The notes below the pieces were generated by a model. It saw only the letters and a list, made by a program, of their open reading frames with translations, did not search any database and was not told the origin of the DNA. The position numbers were made by a program, and so were the translations under genes. From Dryocosmus kuriphilus (Eukaryota; Arthropoda; Insecta; Hymenoptera; Cynipidae), in contig CM076191.1 of NCBI GenBank assembly GCA_038277395.1, forward strand, positions 26,751,373-26,815,372: DNA of 64,000 nt, read 5' to 3'. Positions 1 to 10,460 of this stretch are shown piece after piece (within the stretch, counting starts at the first letter, position 1; the number at the start of each line of letters is the position of its first letter).

Positions 1-81
1 CCCCGTTTGTCCTTGTTGTCAGCAAGAGTCGGCTTTAGAAAAAAGACCTTACTCAAGGTGAATCCTGGCGCTACCCCTATA
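1..81 (-). CDS. krz: beta-arrestin (kurtz-type), exon continuing off the left edge
   Basis: Minus-strand reading gives residues like APGFTLSKVFFLKPTLADN followed by KDKRG, which matches the conserved arrestin C-domain segment after the ADICLF strand. A 3' splice site (GATTGGCAG) precedes position 81. The first base T completes the GA left by the upstream exon to give GAT (Asp), so the phases agree. The exon is cut by the window start; the rest of the C-domain and the clathrin/AP2-binding tail must lie outside. The symbol rests on similarity to non-visual insect arrestins. Visual arrestins are shorter at the C-terminus, and that cannot be judged here. Confidence 0.9.
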
Positions 82-1252
82 CTGCCAATCAATCATTTTA
101 TTTTCTCCTCGCTGTACCACAACTTTCTTTTTATACCTCGTAAAAGTAGCGATAAACGTAACCAATTTTCCCCCTTTTTTCACTAATTTGCTTTGTTTTT
201 TTTTTATTACTAAACAAATAGGTAAAGAAAAACTCTAAAAGAATTGGAGCGAGACTACTGATTAAGCTTAACTAAATTCTTTAATATATTCTTCTAACTC
301 CTGTATTTTCACTAAAAGTATATGTATCCACCTCCCGCTAAAATGTGACCGCAACTTCACTGTAACAATCACTCGAAAGAAATCTTTTTGAGCAGTGCTC
401 GTAAAGTAACAGTGCCAGGTGTAACTTAACAAGAGTCATCCAATTTCATTGTCTTAATCCTATACATTTTCTACAAGTACTAACCTTTTCAGACTCTATT
501 TTATCTTTCTTTTTCCGATTTAAGTTGTCCCTTTCGATTTATTGGGTCATTTAAAAAAGTACCTTTTACTAGTATTAGACCAAGAAAGAAAATTAAAAAA
601 GTAGCGTTGTGCCAAAAATGAGCAAAAAGTGGGAAAAGCTAGATAGTTTGATGCAACAATTAAATATAATTAAAAGTTAGAATCGAGTATCGCTCCACTT
701 TATAATAATTTATTAGCCATTTCCTCACTCGCGAGGAAGTATTATCCATTCACTCTAAACCTTGCAATGTATTTTGGTATTCAATTTCACCACTAATCCT
801 AATACTCGACCCTTGAAATTTTTCTGAAGTCTAGTGGCTCCAATGTGAAACAGAACTTGACTATTTACGAGCTGCTTGACCCTTACGAATCTTTTATTGG
901 TTGCAATTTCCCTGGTATCACAAAATTGAACGTAAACTCCCACAGCGCTAAACTCGTGACGTAGATATTGAAAGCCTTGAAAAATTATTAACCGGTCCAG
1001 TTGTACAAAAATGGTATCGATGCGAAATAAAGTAGTTTTAATAAACTTTAAGCTGAAAGAGGAATTATTATTTAAAGGGAGGAACTATGACGTTTTTAAA
1101 ATATGAAATAAAATGTGAGACGTCTAATAGAATAAGTTTATTTAATATCTTTTCGGAATTAAAAAAAAGTATCATAGTTTCTCCCGGTGGTATTTAATTG
1201 CATCGCCTTAATATTGGATTTCTTGAGGGTGAAAAGAATAAAAAATACTCAC

Positions 1253-1546
1253 TCGCTTTCGACTTCTGCTACGGTACACTTGTAAGTCGCCGTGGAAAAA
1301 AGGCAGATGTCGGCAATTTGCCTAACTGACACCTTGATTTTTTTCACAGTTCGATTACTGTTATTAGCTATGTAAACATTCACAGAGATTGTTTCACCGT
1401 GATGGTAGAGCTCCTTGTCCAGTGATACCTCCATGTGTAACCTGCTTGGCGACATTAAAAATTCTCTGCTAACTTCGGTCGATGGCTGTTCGCCTTGTCT
1501 GGACGGAGCGTACATTATTTTTCGTATTGCGAGTTTCACCGAGTTG
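1253..1546 (-). CDS. krz: beta-arrestin (kurtz-type), middle exon (N/C-domain junction)
   Basis: The exon begins after TTTTTTCAG at 1547 and ends before a GTGAGT donor at 1252. Its translation starts (R)NSVKLAIRKIMYAPS and contains SLDKELYHHGETISVNVYI and TVKKIKVSVRQIADICLF. These are the arrestin hinge and the first strands of the C-domain, with the LDKE.Y.HGE motif typical of beta-arrestins. It contributes one base to the Arg codon begun in the preceding exon and leaves GA for the next. In insects this protein binds phosphorylated GPCRs and moderates several signalling pathways; that role is family knowledge. The reading frame shows no damage. Confidence 0.95.
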
Positions 1547-2334
1547 CTGAAAAAAGATTTCTCATTATAATCACAAATCTTTTTAGGAAGTGTTCATTAA
1601 TTACGCTACGGAACAAAAGAATAAATGTCTAATCATCTTTCTTATATCTTCTTGACCATAATAGTTCAGAATAAGGCCGAAATCTTTCATTAACAAGAAG
1701 AAAACGGTTCTTATTGTTAGAGAAAAAAAACTCTTCCTATTTAATTCTACTTCGTTTTCTTTTCGTTTTAGAATTAACAAAAGTATCTTACTATTTCGTT
1801 TTCCCTTTCTTAGAATTTTTTAACTTTATCATAAACAATACAAAACGTCAAGTGATTTTTTTATTCATTGATAATATTATTTGCTCTAACTTCAAACAAT
1901 TCGCGATCATTTATCAGTTTGTCCGGTCCAGTGTCCATTCTGGAATTGAACAAAACAACCGAGTTTTAAAGCGCAAAAAATCTAGTATCAAGAATTTAAT
2001 TACTTTTAGCAATCAAATAATTACAGTCTGCACTTTTTAATGGATTTTATTACATTAGAGTGGTTCTCGTTCTTTGAATAATTTCATATCTTCGTCGTCA
2101 TCGCGAGTTCCCTCTGCCGTATTTTGTGTGTCACTCATGAAACCGAGCGTAATTTAACGTGGAAAGGCGGCGGGATGACAATGCAGTTTAAGCCTCTGGG
2201 GTCCGATGCATATTAATGTGCCTCAATTTTAAAATACGTTACAAGGAACAAGATCTAATTTTTTGCAATAGAAACTTTCTTATTCAACTGGATGAATACT
2301 TTAAATTAATTCTTTTCCAAATAATTCCTCTTAC

Positions 2335-2710
2335 CGTGGACGTATTCTACAATCTTGCGATTCACCAACGAAAGCCATTAGCTCGTAATCAACGCCGCAA
2401 GGTTTTCCAGTATCACCAGGTGCAGGTTGCAAGGTGACAGATGCTGGATAATGTGGTGGTAATTCAAAATAAAAAGGATATGCATTGCTGCCTAATTTTC
2501 TAAGAAGTCGATCTTGTAACCTCGTCAAGGGCCTCGGTGGTTCTGATTTGGGAAGAACCGGGTAAATTTGATCGACTGCGACATAAAGGTCCTTCTTAAA
2601 CGAAAGACCCAAAACGTCTAAATCCTCCCTTCCGTATTTGAACATTGCCAGCACGTGACCATAGACTTTCCTGTCCTTCACATAGTCAGGATCTATTAGC
2701 ACCACTCCAT
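2335..2710 (-). CDS. krz: beta-arrestin (kurtz-type), N-domain exon
   Basis: An acceptor (ATGTTTTCAG) precedes 2710 and a GTAAGA donor follows 2335. The first two bases, AT, complete a split Asp codon with the G of the exon at 3246-3462. The translation runs DGVVLIDPDYVKDRKVYGHV, then FKYGREDLDVLGLSFKKDLY, then PYPFYFELP-like and CGVDYELMAFVGES segments. These are the core of the arrestin N-domain: the polar-core Arg/Asp environment and the GREDLDVLGL finger region. The end of the exon (SQDCRIRPR) differs from the usual KPHKR before NSV, but the phase is right. The exon is intact. Confidence 0.95.
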
Positions 2711-3245
2711 CTGAAAACATACAAATTAAACTTTCGTTTAATTTAAATAATTTTCAAAATGATTTTTTTTTATATTTAAACTGGTGCCTTTTAATTTAAA
2801 TGTGTTCAATTTTTTAAATAACGAATTCGAAAAAGTCTTCAATTTTGCAATATCTACATTATAATATCTTTAAAATCGAAGGCACGTAGATTTATAGGGA
2901 TCCGAATTGGAAGGAAAAACTGCCAAGTTGAAATGTATCTAAATTTTAAAACTTCAAAATGTAAAAGCTATCCCATTCTTAAATATAAGATCGGTGAGCT
3001 TTCTAGTAAAAAACTAATCAGAAATAATTGCTACTTTTAATTGACTCACTGGCTTAATATATTCCTAATGATTAGTTGGAAAAACCAAGAGATCACGTTA
3101 AATGCAGTCTTACAGGAATTCTAATTAAGTTGATGAAAATATAATGCAAGAATTCATTTCCTGGTTACTGGAAAATCTAATTTCACTCAATATTGATATC
3201 GAATCTGAACCAAAAATATATTTTATGAAAAGATTTTCAACTCAC

Positions 3246-3462
3246 CAATAGGGTCCACATGAGTTATGTGATCCACAAAATCTCTTTTCCCAATATAAAC
3301 GGTAATTTTCCCATTAGGACTAGACTTTTTGAAGACACGTGTAGCCCTTTGTTGCCTACCGGCGCCGTCCTCGTTGTCCATGACGTAATAGTCGGGGCCT
3401 AGAGTCGCTCCTGAGTCATTTGAATCTTTAGTTTCCGAAAATGCGGATTCCGAACTTTTCCA
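3246..3462 (-). CDS. krz: beta-arrestin (kurtz-type), N-terminal exon
   Basis: The 3' half encodes TRVFKKSSPNGKITVYIGKR followed by DFVDHITHVDPI, the canonical first strands of arrestins. A GTGAGT donor follows at 3245, and a good acceptor (TTTTATTTTACAG) precedes 3462. The 5' half gives an acidic, Ser-rich extension (WKSSESAFSETKDSNDSGAT onwards, about 45 residues) before the domain. This is longer than the few residues usual in vertebrate beta-arrestins, so a fly-kurtz-like N-terminal extension is likely. The exon starts in phase 0, so the initiator Met must be upstream or be the internal ATG in YYVMDN. Confidence 0.9.
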
Positions 3463-3861
3463 CTGTAAAATAAAAAGAAACAAGAGTTATTTCCTTTTCC
3501 TAAATTCAAAACTAATCTATCTTTCTAAAAATCTTTTAGATGATAAATATTCACATCAAACTTTTCGATATGCATTTTAAAATTAAGTTTAAGTACAAAC
3601 GAAGATGTTTAAATAAATTTTGTCATGCCCCTAATTTGAAATAAAATGGAATTTACACAAATTATTTACTCCTCTATTGTCACGACTTTAGTAAATTCCA
3701 AGTTCTACATAGATTTAATCTTGTTCACCACTCGGGTAATTTTTTATTTCAGAAAATTTAAAAATATCAAAAAGGAGCGAAGATTTGTTATTTTTTGATC
3801 CTTGATGGGTTTACTTTAATAAATCGTAGAAAAATAATAGACATCAAAAGAATTTCTTCAC

Positions 3862-3870
3862 CTTCCGCAT
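3862..3870 (-). CDS. krz: candidate first coding exon of krz (Met-Arg-Lys)
   Basis: On the minus strand ATGCGGAAG is followed directly by GTGAAG, a usable 5' splice site. It leaves phase 0, which is what the exon at 3246-3462 needs. The intron would be 399 bp. The codons alone are too short to prove coding. Alternatives are a start at the internal Met of the 3246-3462 exon or a more distant first exon. The 5' UTR would lie above 3870. Confidence 0.35.
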
Positions 3871-4485
3871 GACTTCGACTTTTTGAAGTCTGGAACGAGA
3901 AAATCGGCGGGCAATGTTCAGTGCGCCGTACAATAAAGTGTCGCACAAAATCGATCACTGTCGCGAGCTCAAAGGGTTGCCAAGAGGAAATATAATTTTA
4001 AAAGTTTGGAATCTAAACTCTCTGCTTTAAGATATACCACTGACACTTAAAGTTGTCGATGAGTTTCGAAACAGGTGTCTTCTAATTGGAGGAACGTTTC
4101 TCGAGAAAAAAGTAGGATCGGGATCAGAAGAGCACGCGATGTCGAATCTTCTCTTTGTCAATGATGGACAGACACTGAGTAAATCAAGAAATGAATGTCA
4201 ATTTCAACCGCTCGTAATTCTTAACACGATAATGCTATAATAATTTGTAGCAGACACAGAACTGCTGATGACGCGAGTAACCCATATGCATAATATCGAA
4301 CAGTAATACTGATAAATCCCATACTAAATTCTGCCCTTGGGATTTGATTCAAACCTGAAAATTTTATAAAAGTGCTTTCCATTTCAAAAAATAAGAAATA
4401 TCGATTAAAAAGTCTCAAGAATCTACAAGAGATTGATTTAAAAAAATTAGTTCATCAATCATAGAACCAGAAAAATACATATATA
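3871..4485. other. upstream of krz: no gene seen
   Basis: AT-rich sequence with a slightly GC-richer patch at about 3885-4170. It could hold the krz 5' UTR or promoter. I see no convincing TATA element or coding exon. Confidence 0.4.
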
Positions 4486-4498
4486 CAGGGTGTTTTTT

Positions 4499-5714
4499 AC
4501 ATTCTCATCAGAGAAGGTATTAGATTTATGCAAAATTTGACTTTCGCGGATTTCATGAAATCTCCACGTTTTGAGACCTCCTGAATCCGAAAAAACGGGT
4601 TTTACGACGGTGTCTGTTGTCGTTGTCGTCGTCGTTGTCGTCGTTGTCGGAGTCTGTTCCCACGATAACTTTCGAAGGACTAATCGGATTGGAGTGCGCT
4701 TTGGTACACTTCTTTAAGGGGTTAAAAGAAAAGGACGAGTTCGTTAACCAGCGGTTTTTGACCAACGGTTATGGTTTTATCCATCAAAAACGGTTTTCAC
4801 AAAATAAAAAAATCCATTTTCCGGCTAAACTATGAGAGATACAAAAAAAATGTAAGAAAGTAAAATTGTTCATCTTAAAAAAATCTACAAATTTTGTCTT
4901 AACCGTTTTTCGATAAAATGAACGGTTTTTGATTTAATCAAGAAAACGCTATTAAAATGAAAAAACTCTGGTTTCCCGCCAAAATATTCAAGATACAAAA
5001 AAGTGGCAAAGAACAAAGTTGTTCAATTTAAAACGATCTGCAAATTTTGTTTTAACCATTTTTTGATAAAATGCACGGTTTTTGTTTTAATCGATAAAAC
5101 GTTATTAAAAATGAAAAATTTCAAATTTCCCGCCAAACTATGGAAGATACGGAAAAATAATAATAAACAAAGTTGTTCGCCTCAAAAAGTTCTACAAATT
5201 TGCTCTCTATCATTTTTTTGATCAGACGCGTAGTTTTTGAGTTATTCGTGAAATATGTTATGAAATATAAAGCAAACCACTTTTCAGCAAAACTGTGCAA
5301 GATATGAAAAAATATAAACAAGCAGAATTGTTCACATTGGAAAGAGCTACAAAATTTATTCGTTAAGACTCATCGTTTTACTTTTAAGAATCGAAATCCT
5401 CTATTGTGAAAATTTGGAAAATCACTAAAAAACTTTACCAATCTACAATGTGTTTTAAAAAAGTGTAATTATCGAGCGCGAAGCGCGAGTGTCATGATGA
5501 GAATGTATTCCTTAAGGGCGATAGAGCCTTAAGTAAAATAATTTCTTTTGGAATTTTTAATTTAAAGGTTTATACGATCCATGAACACCGAGCGCGTAGC
5601 GCGAGGTGAATAATTTATCGAGCGCGAAGCGCGAGTGCCAACAGACGCGCGCCGTAGGCGCGCTCATACTTCGCGCGAAGCGCGCGATGAGAATGTGCCC
5701 GCAAAGCGGGCAGA
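4499..5714 (+). mobile_element. short hairpin family, copy A (DINE/HINE-like)
   Basis: It starts ACATTCTCATCAGAG and ends GATGAGAATGTGCCCGC..GCGGGCAGA. The first and last 11-mers are inverted repeats, the last one just internal to the terminal hairpin. In order: GTC/GTT microsatellite (about 4609-4660); a stretch with ACTTTCGAAGGACTAATCGG; four or five degenerate direct repeats of about 150-180 bp around CCCGCCAAACTATG and TCTACAAATTTTG; then GC-rich hairpins at 5474-5712. It is flanked by T-runs on both sides, inside the left arm of the DD41D element. No protein is encoded. Confidence 0.7.
5474..5712. repeat. cluster of GC-rich mini-hairpins with GAA/GTA triloops
   Basis: Successive palindromes are CGAGCGCGAAGCGCGAG, CGAGCGCGTAGCGCGAG, a second CGAGCGCGAAGCGCGAG, GCGCGCCGTAGGCGCGC, CGCGCGAAGCGCGCG and GCCCGCAAAGCGGGC. 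Most contain GCGAAGC or GCGTAGC, i.e. a G-N-A triloop closed by C-G pairs. They differ in stem sequence but share the loop, which suggests selection on or amplification of structure. The same cluster recurs in copies B, D, E and F. Confidence 0.75.
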
Positions 5715-6464
5715 TTTTTTATCACAGATTCATCAGATTCTCCTTTATAAAATACGTAAGTTTTATTGGAAACATTTTTTTCGATTCGCGATAGATGGCG
5801 CTGAAATTGTGAAAAATGAAATTGTTTTTTTTTTAACTTGAGACGTCGAAATATCTCAAAAAATACGCATCCTATGAAAAAAATATCTGTAATAAGAACT
5901 TTTTATTTTAGAGGGGGAAAAACGATTTTTAAAAAATTTACCCCACCCCACCCCACCCCCCCCCAGGAGTCAGGGGTGGGGGTAACTTTGTAATTTCAAA
6001 TGGCAACCCCAATTTTGTATCACAGATTCAGATTCTCCTTTATGAAATACGTAAGTTTTATTCGAAAAATTTTTTTCGATTCACGATAGATGGCGCTAAA
6101 ATTGCGAAAAATGAAATTGTTGACACTACTTTTAGTTCTACACAGGAATAACGACGCGGACTTAGTAGTTGCCTATTCCCTTCGGAGTGCTTAATTTCGG
6201 TAAGTCCCCTTGCCTCTCACCATCGGGGTGCTTGATTTCGGTGAGTCCCCTCGCCTCTCACCATCGGGGTGCTTGAACTTTCGGCAACGGGACAGTAAAA
6301 GTGATAAAACTGTAGAAAACCTTTCCCGAATGCAGTTGGTTGTCGGCAGTCTATTTTGTTCGTAATTAGTTGCTTTCGTTTGGGTTATTGCTGTTGGTCA
6401 CGTTCGTTTGATTTGGTTTGGGTGTCGCTGTATTCCCTCATTACCTTACTTCATTACATTTACA

Positions 6465-7527
6465 ATGGAAATTCTATCTCAATAACAGAAGATTGAAATG
6501 ATTCTCATTTATGGAGAAAGTGCCAAGAATATCAATGATGCTCTCATGCTTTATGCTCAACGATTCCAGAAAGTGTTCTTTCACGCGCTTCTTTTTACCG
6601 GGTTGTCGAAAACTTCATCACTGACAGAAGTGTACAACCGAAAAAAAGGAAGCGTCGAGTAACAGTTACTGGAGTTGATAATGAAATCGCAATTTTAGCT
6701 GCAGTCACTCATGAACCTCATGTTAGTATTCGAAAAACTAAGCCGCGATTCAGAAATGTCTCTATCCAGTGTTTGTAAGGTATTAAAACGCGTAATAATT
6801 ATCATCCGTATCATATTTCACTGCATCAAGAACTTCATGGCAATGATTTTCAGAACCGAGTGCCATTTTGTCAATGGGCGGTTCAGCAGATACAAGGAAA
6901 CCCGAATTTCTTTTTTCTAGTACTCTTCTCAGACGAGTCGTCTTTCACAAACAATGGTAACGTTAATCGGCACAAGATGCATTATTGGAGTGAACAAAAT
7001 CCACATTGGTTGCGTGAAGTTGAGCATCAGCGTCCATGGTCCGTGAATTTTTGGTGTGGAATAATTGGAGATCAACTTATCGGTCCATATTTTATTGATG
7101 GAAATTTGAACGGTGAAAAATATCGTAACTTTTTAGAAAATGAACTTCCAATATTGCTTGAAGACCTAAGCTTGGAAGTGCGACACAACACGTGGTTTCA
7201 ACATGACGGTTGTCCAGCACATTATTCGGAAATCGCGAGGGAAGTACTCAATCGCGAATTCAATGGACGATGGATCGGTAGAGGGGGGCCAGTAAATTGG
7301 CCTGACAGATCGCCAGATCTCACGGCGCCGGATTTCTATTTGTGGGGTTGTCTTAAGAATCGCGTGTATCAAGAAGTGCCCAAACTCGTGATAACATGAT
7401 CGAGCAAATTAGGTCTGCTTGTGCACTAATAACACCAGACACACTTCGCAGTTGTGTGAAATCTTTCGAAGCTCGGATTAGCAAGTGCATCGAAGTGCGA
7501 GGACAACATTTTCAGTACTTATTGTAA
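6465..7527 (+). pseudogene. DD41D Tc1/mariner-superfamily transposase, broken
   Basis: Start ATG at 6465 (MEILSQ), then an early TAA and several frameshifts; pieces in other frames give an N-terminal helix-turn-helix region. The long readable part (6860-7399) holds the catalytic block. First Asp is in LFSDESSF, second in WFQHDGCPAH, third in RSPDLTAPDFYLWG. I count 41 residues between the second and third, hence DD41D. The GRWIGRGGPVNWP insert before the last motif accounts for the long spacing. The C-terminus is shifted after YQEVP and ends at TAA 7525-7527. It would cut and paste the surrounding element in the nucleus, but it is not functional as written. Confidence 0.85.
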
Positions 7528-8277
7528 AATAATTAATCGAAATCAAGCACCCCGATGGTGAGAGGCGAGGGGACTCACCGAAATCAAGCACCCCGATGGT
7601 GAGAGGCAAGGGGACTCACCGAAATGAAGCACCCCGAAGGGAATAGGCAACTACTAAGTCCGCGTCGTTATTCCTGGGTAGAGCTAAAAGTAGTGCCAAA
7701 AATTTCATTTTTCGCAATTTCAGCGCCATCTATCGCGAATCGAAAAAAAATTTTCGAATAAAACTTACGTATTTCATAAAGGAGAATCTGAATCTGTGAT
7801 ACAAAATTGGGGTTGCCATTTGAAATTACAAAGTTACCCCCACCCCTGCCTCCTGGGGGGGGGGGTAGGGTAAATGTTTTTAAAATCGTTTTTCCCCCCT
7901 CGAAAATAAAAAGTTCTTATTACAGATATTTTTTTCATAGGATGCGTATTTTTTGAGATATTTCGATGTCTCAAGTTAAAAAAAACAATTTCATTTTTCG
8001 CAATTTCAGCACCATCTATCGCGAATCGAAAAAAATTTTTCGAATAAAACTTACGTATTTCATAAAGGAGAATCTAAATCTGTGATAAAAAATTGGGGTT
8101 GCCATTTGAAATTACAAACTTACCCCCACCCCTGCCTCCTGGGGGGGTGGGGTAGGGTAAATGTTTTTAAAATCGTTTTTCCCCCCTCGAAAATAAAAAG
8201 TTCTTATTACAGATATTTTTTTCATAGGATGCGTATTTTTTGAGATATTTCGATGTCTTAAGTTACAAAAAACACTG

Positions 8278-8457
8278 TATACATTATTCATAAGGGTGAT
8301 TTAATCTAAATAAAGAAAATATTGACCAAAATTTTTGAGCAAATATTTTTCAGTTATTTTTTGTGAGACTTTCTACAAATTTTTTAAGTTCCAAAATTCA
8401 ACTTTTTATTGTTTAAAAACTGAAGGGAACCAGATTTAAATACTTTGGGATTGAAAC
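8278..8457. other. AT-rich spacer between two elements
   Basis: No ORF or structured repeat seen. Confidence 0.5.
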
Positions 8458-10460
8458 CATTAGAATTTGGAAAAGATGTGCAGTTCCGAATAGCTGAATT
8501 TTCCGATTTTAATAAAGCTTCGTGCACTTATGTATTTTGACGCGCTGATTACGAATATGATAATGAAAATTAGCGACTAGGCGATTTTCATGGTGAAAAC
8601 CATAAAAAACACCATAAAAATCATGTTTTCTGCGTTTAGCTCAGTAAATACGCAGAATATCGAAAAATGTTTTAAACAAAAGTTTTAGCTAGTATAAAAA
8701 TACATATTTTTGCTTATATACACTTTTTGTCTAAAAACATTATTTTTTTAGAAAAAGAGGATTGCGTTGGAAAAACAAGAAAAAGATGAAGAAAGTTACG
8801 GAAATGCGTTCGGTCACGCTCGTCCCCCTTTTCCAAGGTTAAGGGTGAGGGGGCTACGCATTCACTGACTAGTTACGAAAATATGTTCAATCGCGATCGT
8901 TCCCATCTATCTATTTTCTTGAGCAGTCGCCGCCACAAAAATTCGCAGAGGTGATCTGCAAGATTGCTCTTGTGCACTCCTCCTCGAGACGAATCGTTGC
9001 ATCCACCACCAAGATGACTCGATGTCTTGAGTGTGTGCTCCCGTATCGCTATTCACAAACTCCTTGGAATGATTAACACTTTGGTGAACAAATCCATGAT
9101 CTTCGAGATTGATATAGCCCTTCCAACAATCGGGTGAATCTCTGTCCCTTCAGCTACATGCTTTTTTATTAATCTGATTAGAGTAGCCTGATCTCTCTTG
9201 GTATCGGGACAGATTTCCAACCGATAGTTGTAAGGATGCCCTCTGTGAATCATTCCGAGGATCCATGATCCTTCCACTACACGTCCTGGCTCGTATTTTC
9301 GACGCCCGATCTTGCACTCATCTATTTCAACTACTTCACCGATACCTCCAATGCGACCTGCCTCTTTGAAGTGAGTGTCAAGTGCAACCATGCAGATCTC
9401 CCTACAAAAAGAGAAGCGGTCTGCAACAGTTTCTCGCGAAATCGACTGACCTTCGACAATGATACTTTCCCGGATGGTTTGTTCGAAATTGAAGCCTACA
9501 GCGAAACAATAAGAAATAAGCATACATGCCGCTGGAGAAATGTGACACCTCTCAAACCACGTATTTTCCGCAACGGTATTTGTGTGACGATACTTACCTG
9601 CTTTATAACACAAGAACTGGCCGCAAGTCATTTCAGACTCTAAAAGAGTAATTTTTTTCTTGCGTGTTTGAGCAAAATCGTATTTGTCTCAACCACTGAA
9701 ATGTTTTTTCTCTTTTTTGAAGAATCATACTCAGGCTGAAAATATTAGATTTTTCATCCATGTTGGTTAGAACTCGGGAGAAGAAAACTTCGAAAATAAT
9801 GAATGCACTCATGAAACACACGCCTGCTGGTACTAGGAGCGCGGACGGTAGAGAAAGACCTGTCGCTTATTGCACTATTTGTTAAATTTTATCAAATGTA
9901 TCACTAATTTTCTCGAAAACTATCACTCGTATGAAAAAATGTTTAAAACAAAAAATGTGTATCTCGATGAGGTGCACAACTTTTGTTTCAAAGGTTTTGC
10001 GAAAGTTTGCGTATTGACTAATCTAAACGCAAAAAAACTTGATTTTTAAGGGGTTTTTTTTCCATGATAATCGATGTATCGCTAATTTTCGCGAAAACTA
10101 TTACTTGTAAATAAAAATGTTACAGAGAAAATATGTGTAACTCAATTAGATGTACAACGCAATCCTTTTTTTTCTCGAAAAATTTAGGCAAAAAGTGTAT
10201 TCTGCAAAAAAGATGTATTTTTATACTAGCTAAAACTTTTGTTTAAAACATTTTTCGAAATTCTGCGTATTTACTGAGATAAACGCAAAAAACTTGATTT
10301 TTATGGTGTTTTTTATGGTTTTCACCATGAAAATCGCCTAGTCACCAATTTTCACTATCATATTCGTAATCATCGCGTCAAAATACATAAGTATACGAAG
10401 CTTCAATAAAATCGAAAAATTCAGCTATTCGGAACTTTATCCAAAATTTGTCTACTAATG
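8458..10460 (-). mobile_element. Merlin-type transposon with about 300-bp TIRs, decayed
   Basis: Left arm 8458-8757 and right arm 10190-10460 are inverted repeats. Shared landmarks are GTTCCGAATAGCTGAATTTT, CTTATGTATTTTGACGCG, GATTTTCATGGTGAAAACC and TTTGTTTAAAACATTTTTCG. Between them lies an ISXO2-like transposase relic. The right side (9880-10190) has two degenerate units of about 150 bp containing TATCACTAATTTTC and GTGTATCTCGATGAGGTGCA. I could not find an 8-9 bp target duplication. Confidence 0.65.
8908..9761 (-). pseudogene. Merlin/ISXO2-like transposase, frameshifted
   Basis: The N-terminus reads MDEKSNIFSLSMILQKREKT then shifts frame near 9640. The main part (9053-9631) has VVEIDECKIGRRKYEPGRVV and EGSWILGMIHRG, the ISXO2/Merlin DDE core with its first catalytic Asp in EIDE, then RDQATLIRLIKKHVAEGTEI. 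Near 9120 the frame shifts again. The continuation in the other frame reads GYINLEDHGFVHQSVNHSKE and then a TGAHTQDIESSWW-like end, exactly the expected Merlin C-terminal motif. At least two frameshifts, so it is inactive. Confidence 0.8.

Larger units (their letters stand above)
4486..8277 (+). mobile_element. DD41D mariner-like transposon with long compound TIRs (interrupted)
   Basis: The outer ends are CAGGGTGTTTTTT at 4486 and, inverted, CAGTGTTTTTT ending at 8277. Both are flanked by TA, the target duplication of Tc1/mariner elements. The inner arms (5715-6290 and 7530-8277, inverted) match closely. They include the GATAGATGGCGC motif, a C-rich/G-rich tract, a TAGTAGTTGCC segment and a 42-bp repeat around GGTGAGAGGCGAGGGGACTC. 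The arms carry a unit of about 290 bp: two units on the right, about 1.4 on the left. Copy A of the short hairpin family sits inside the left arm. About 230 bp of the outermost left unit appear to be missing, between two T-runs. Confidence 0.65.

Noticed and set aside
755..943. Open frame on the minus strand within the krz intron
   Set aside because: It does not match arrestin, the flanking exons join in phase without it, and it has no clear splice sites.
5606..5841. Overlapping ORFs across the GC-rich hairpins
   Set aside because: They arise from palindromic repeats running into a TIR; not coding.
7166..7372. Minus-strand ORF opposite the DD41D transposase
   Set aside because: Antisense shadow of the catalytic domain.
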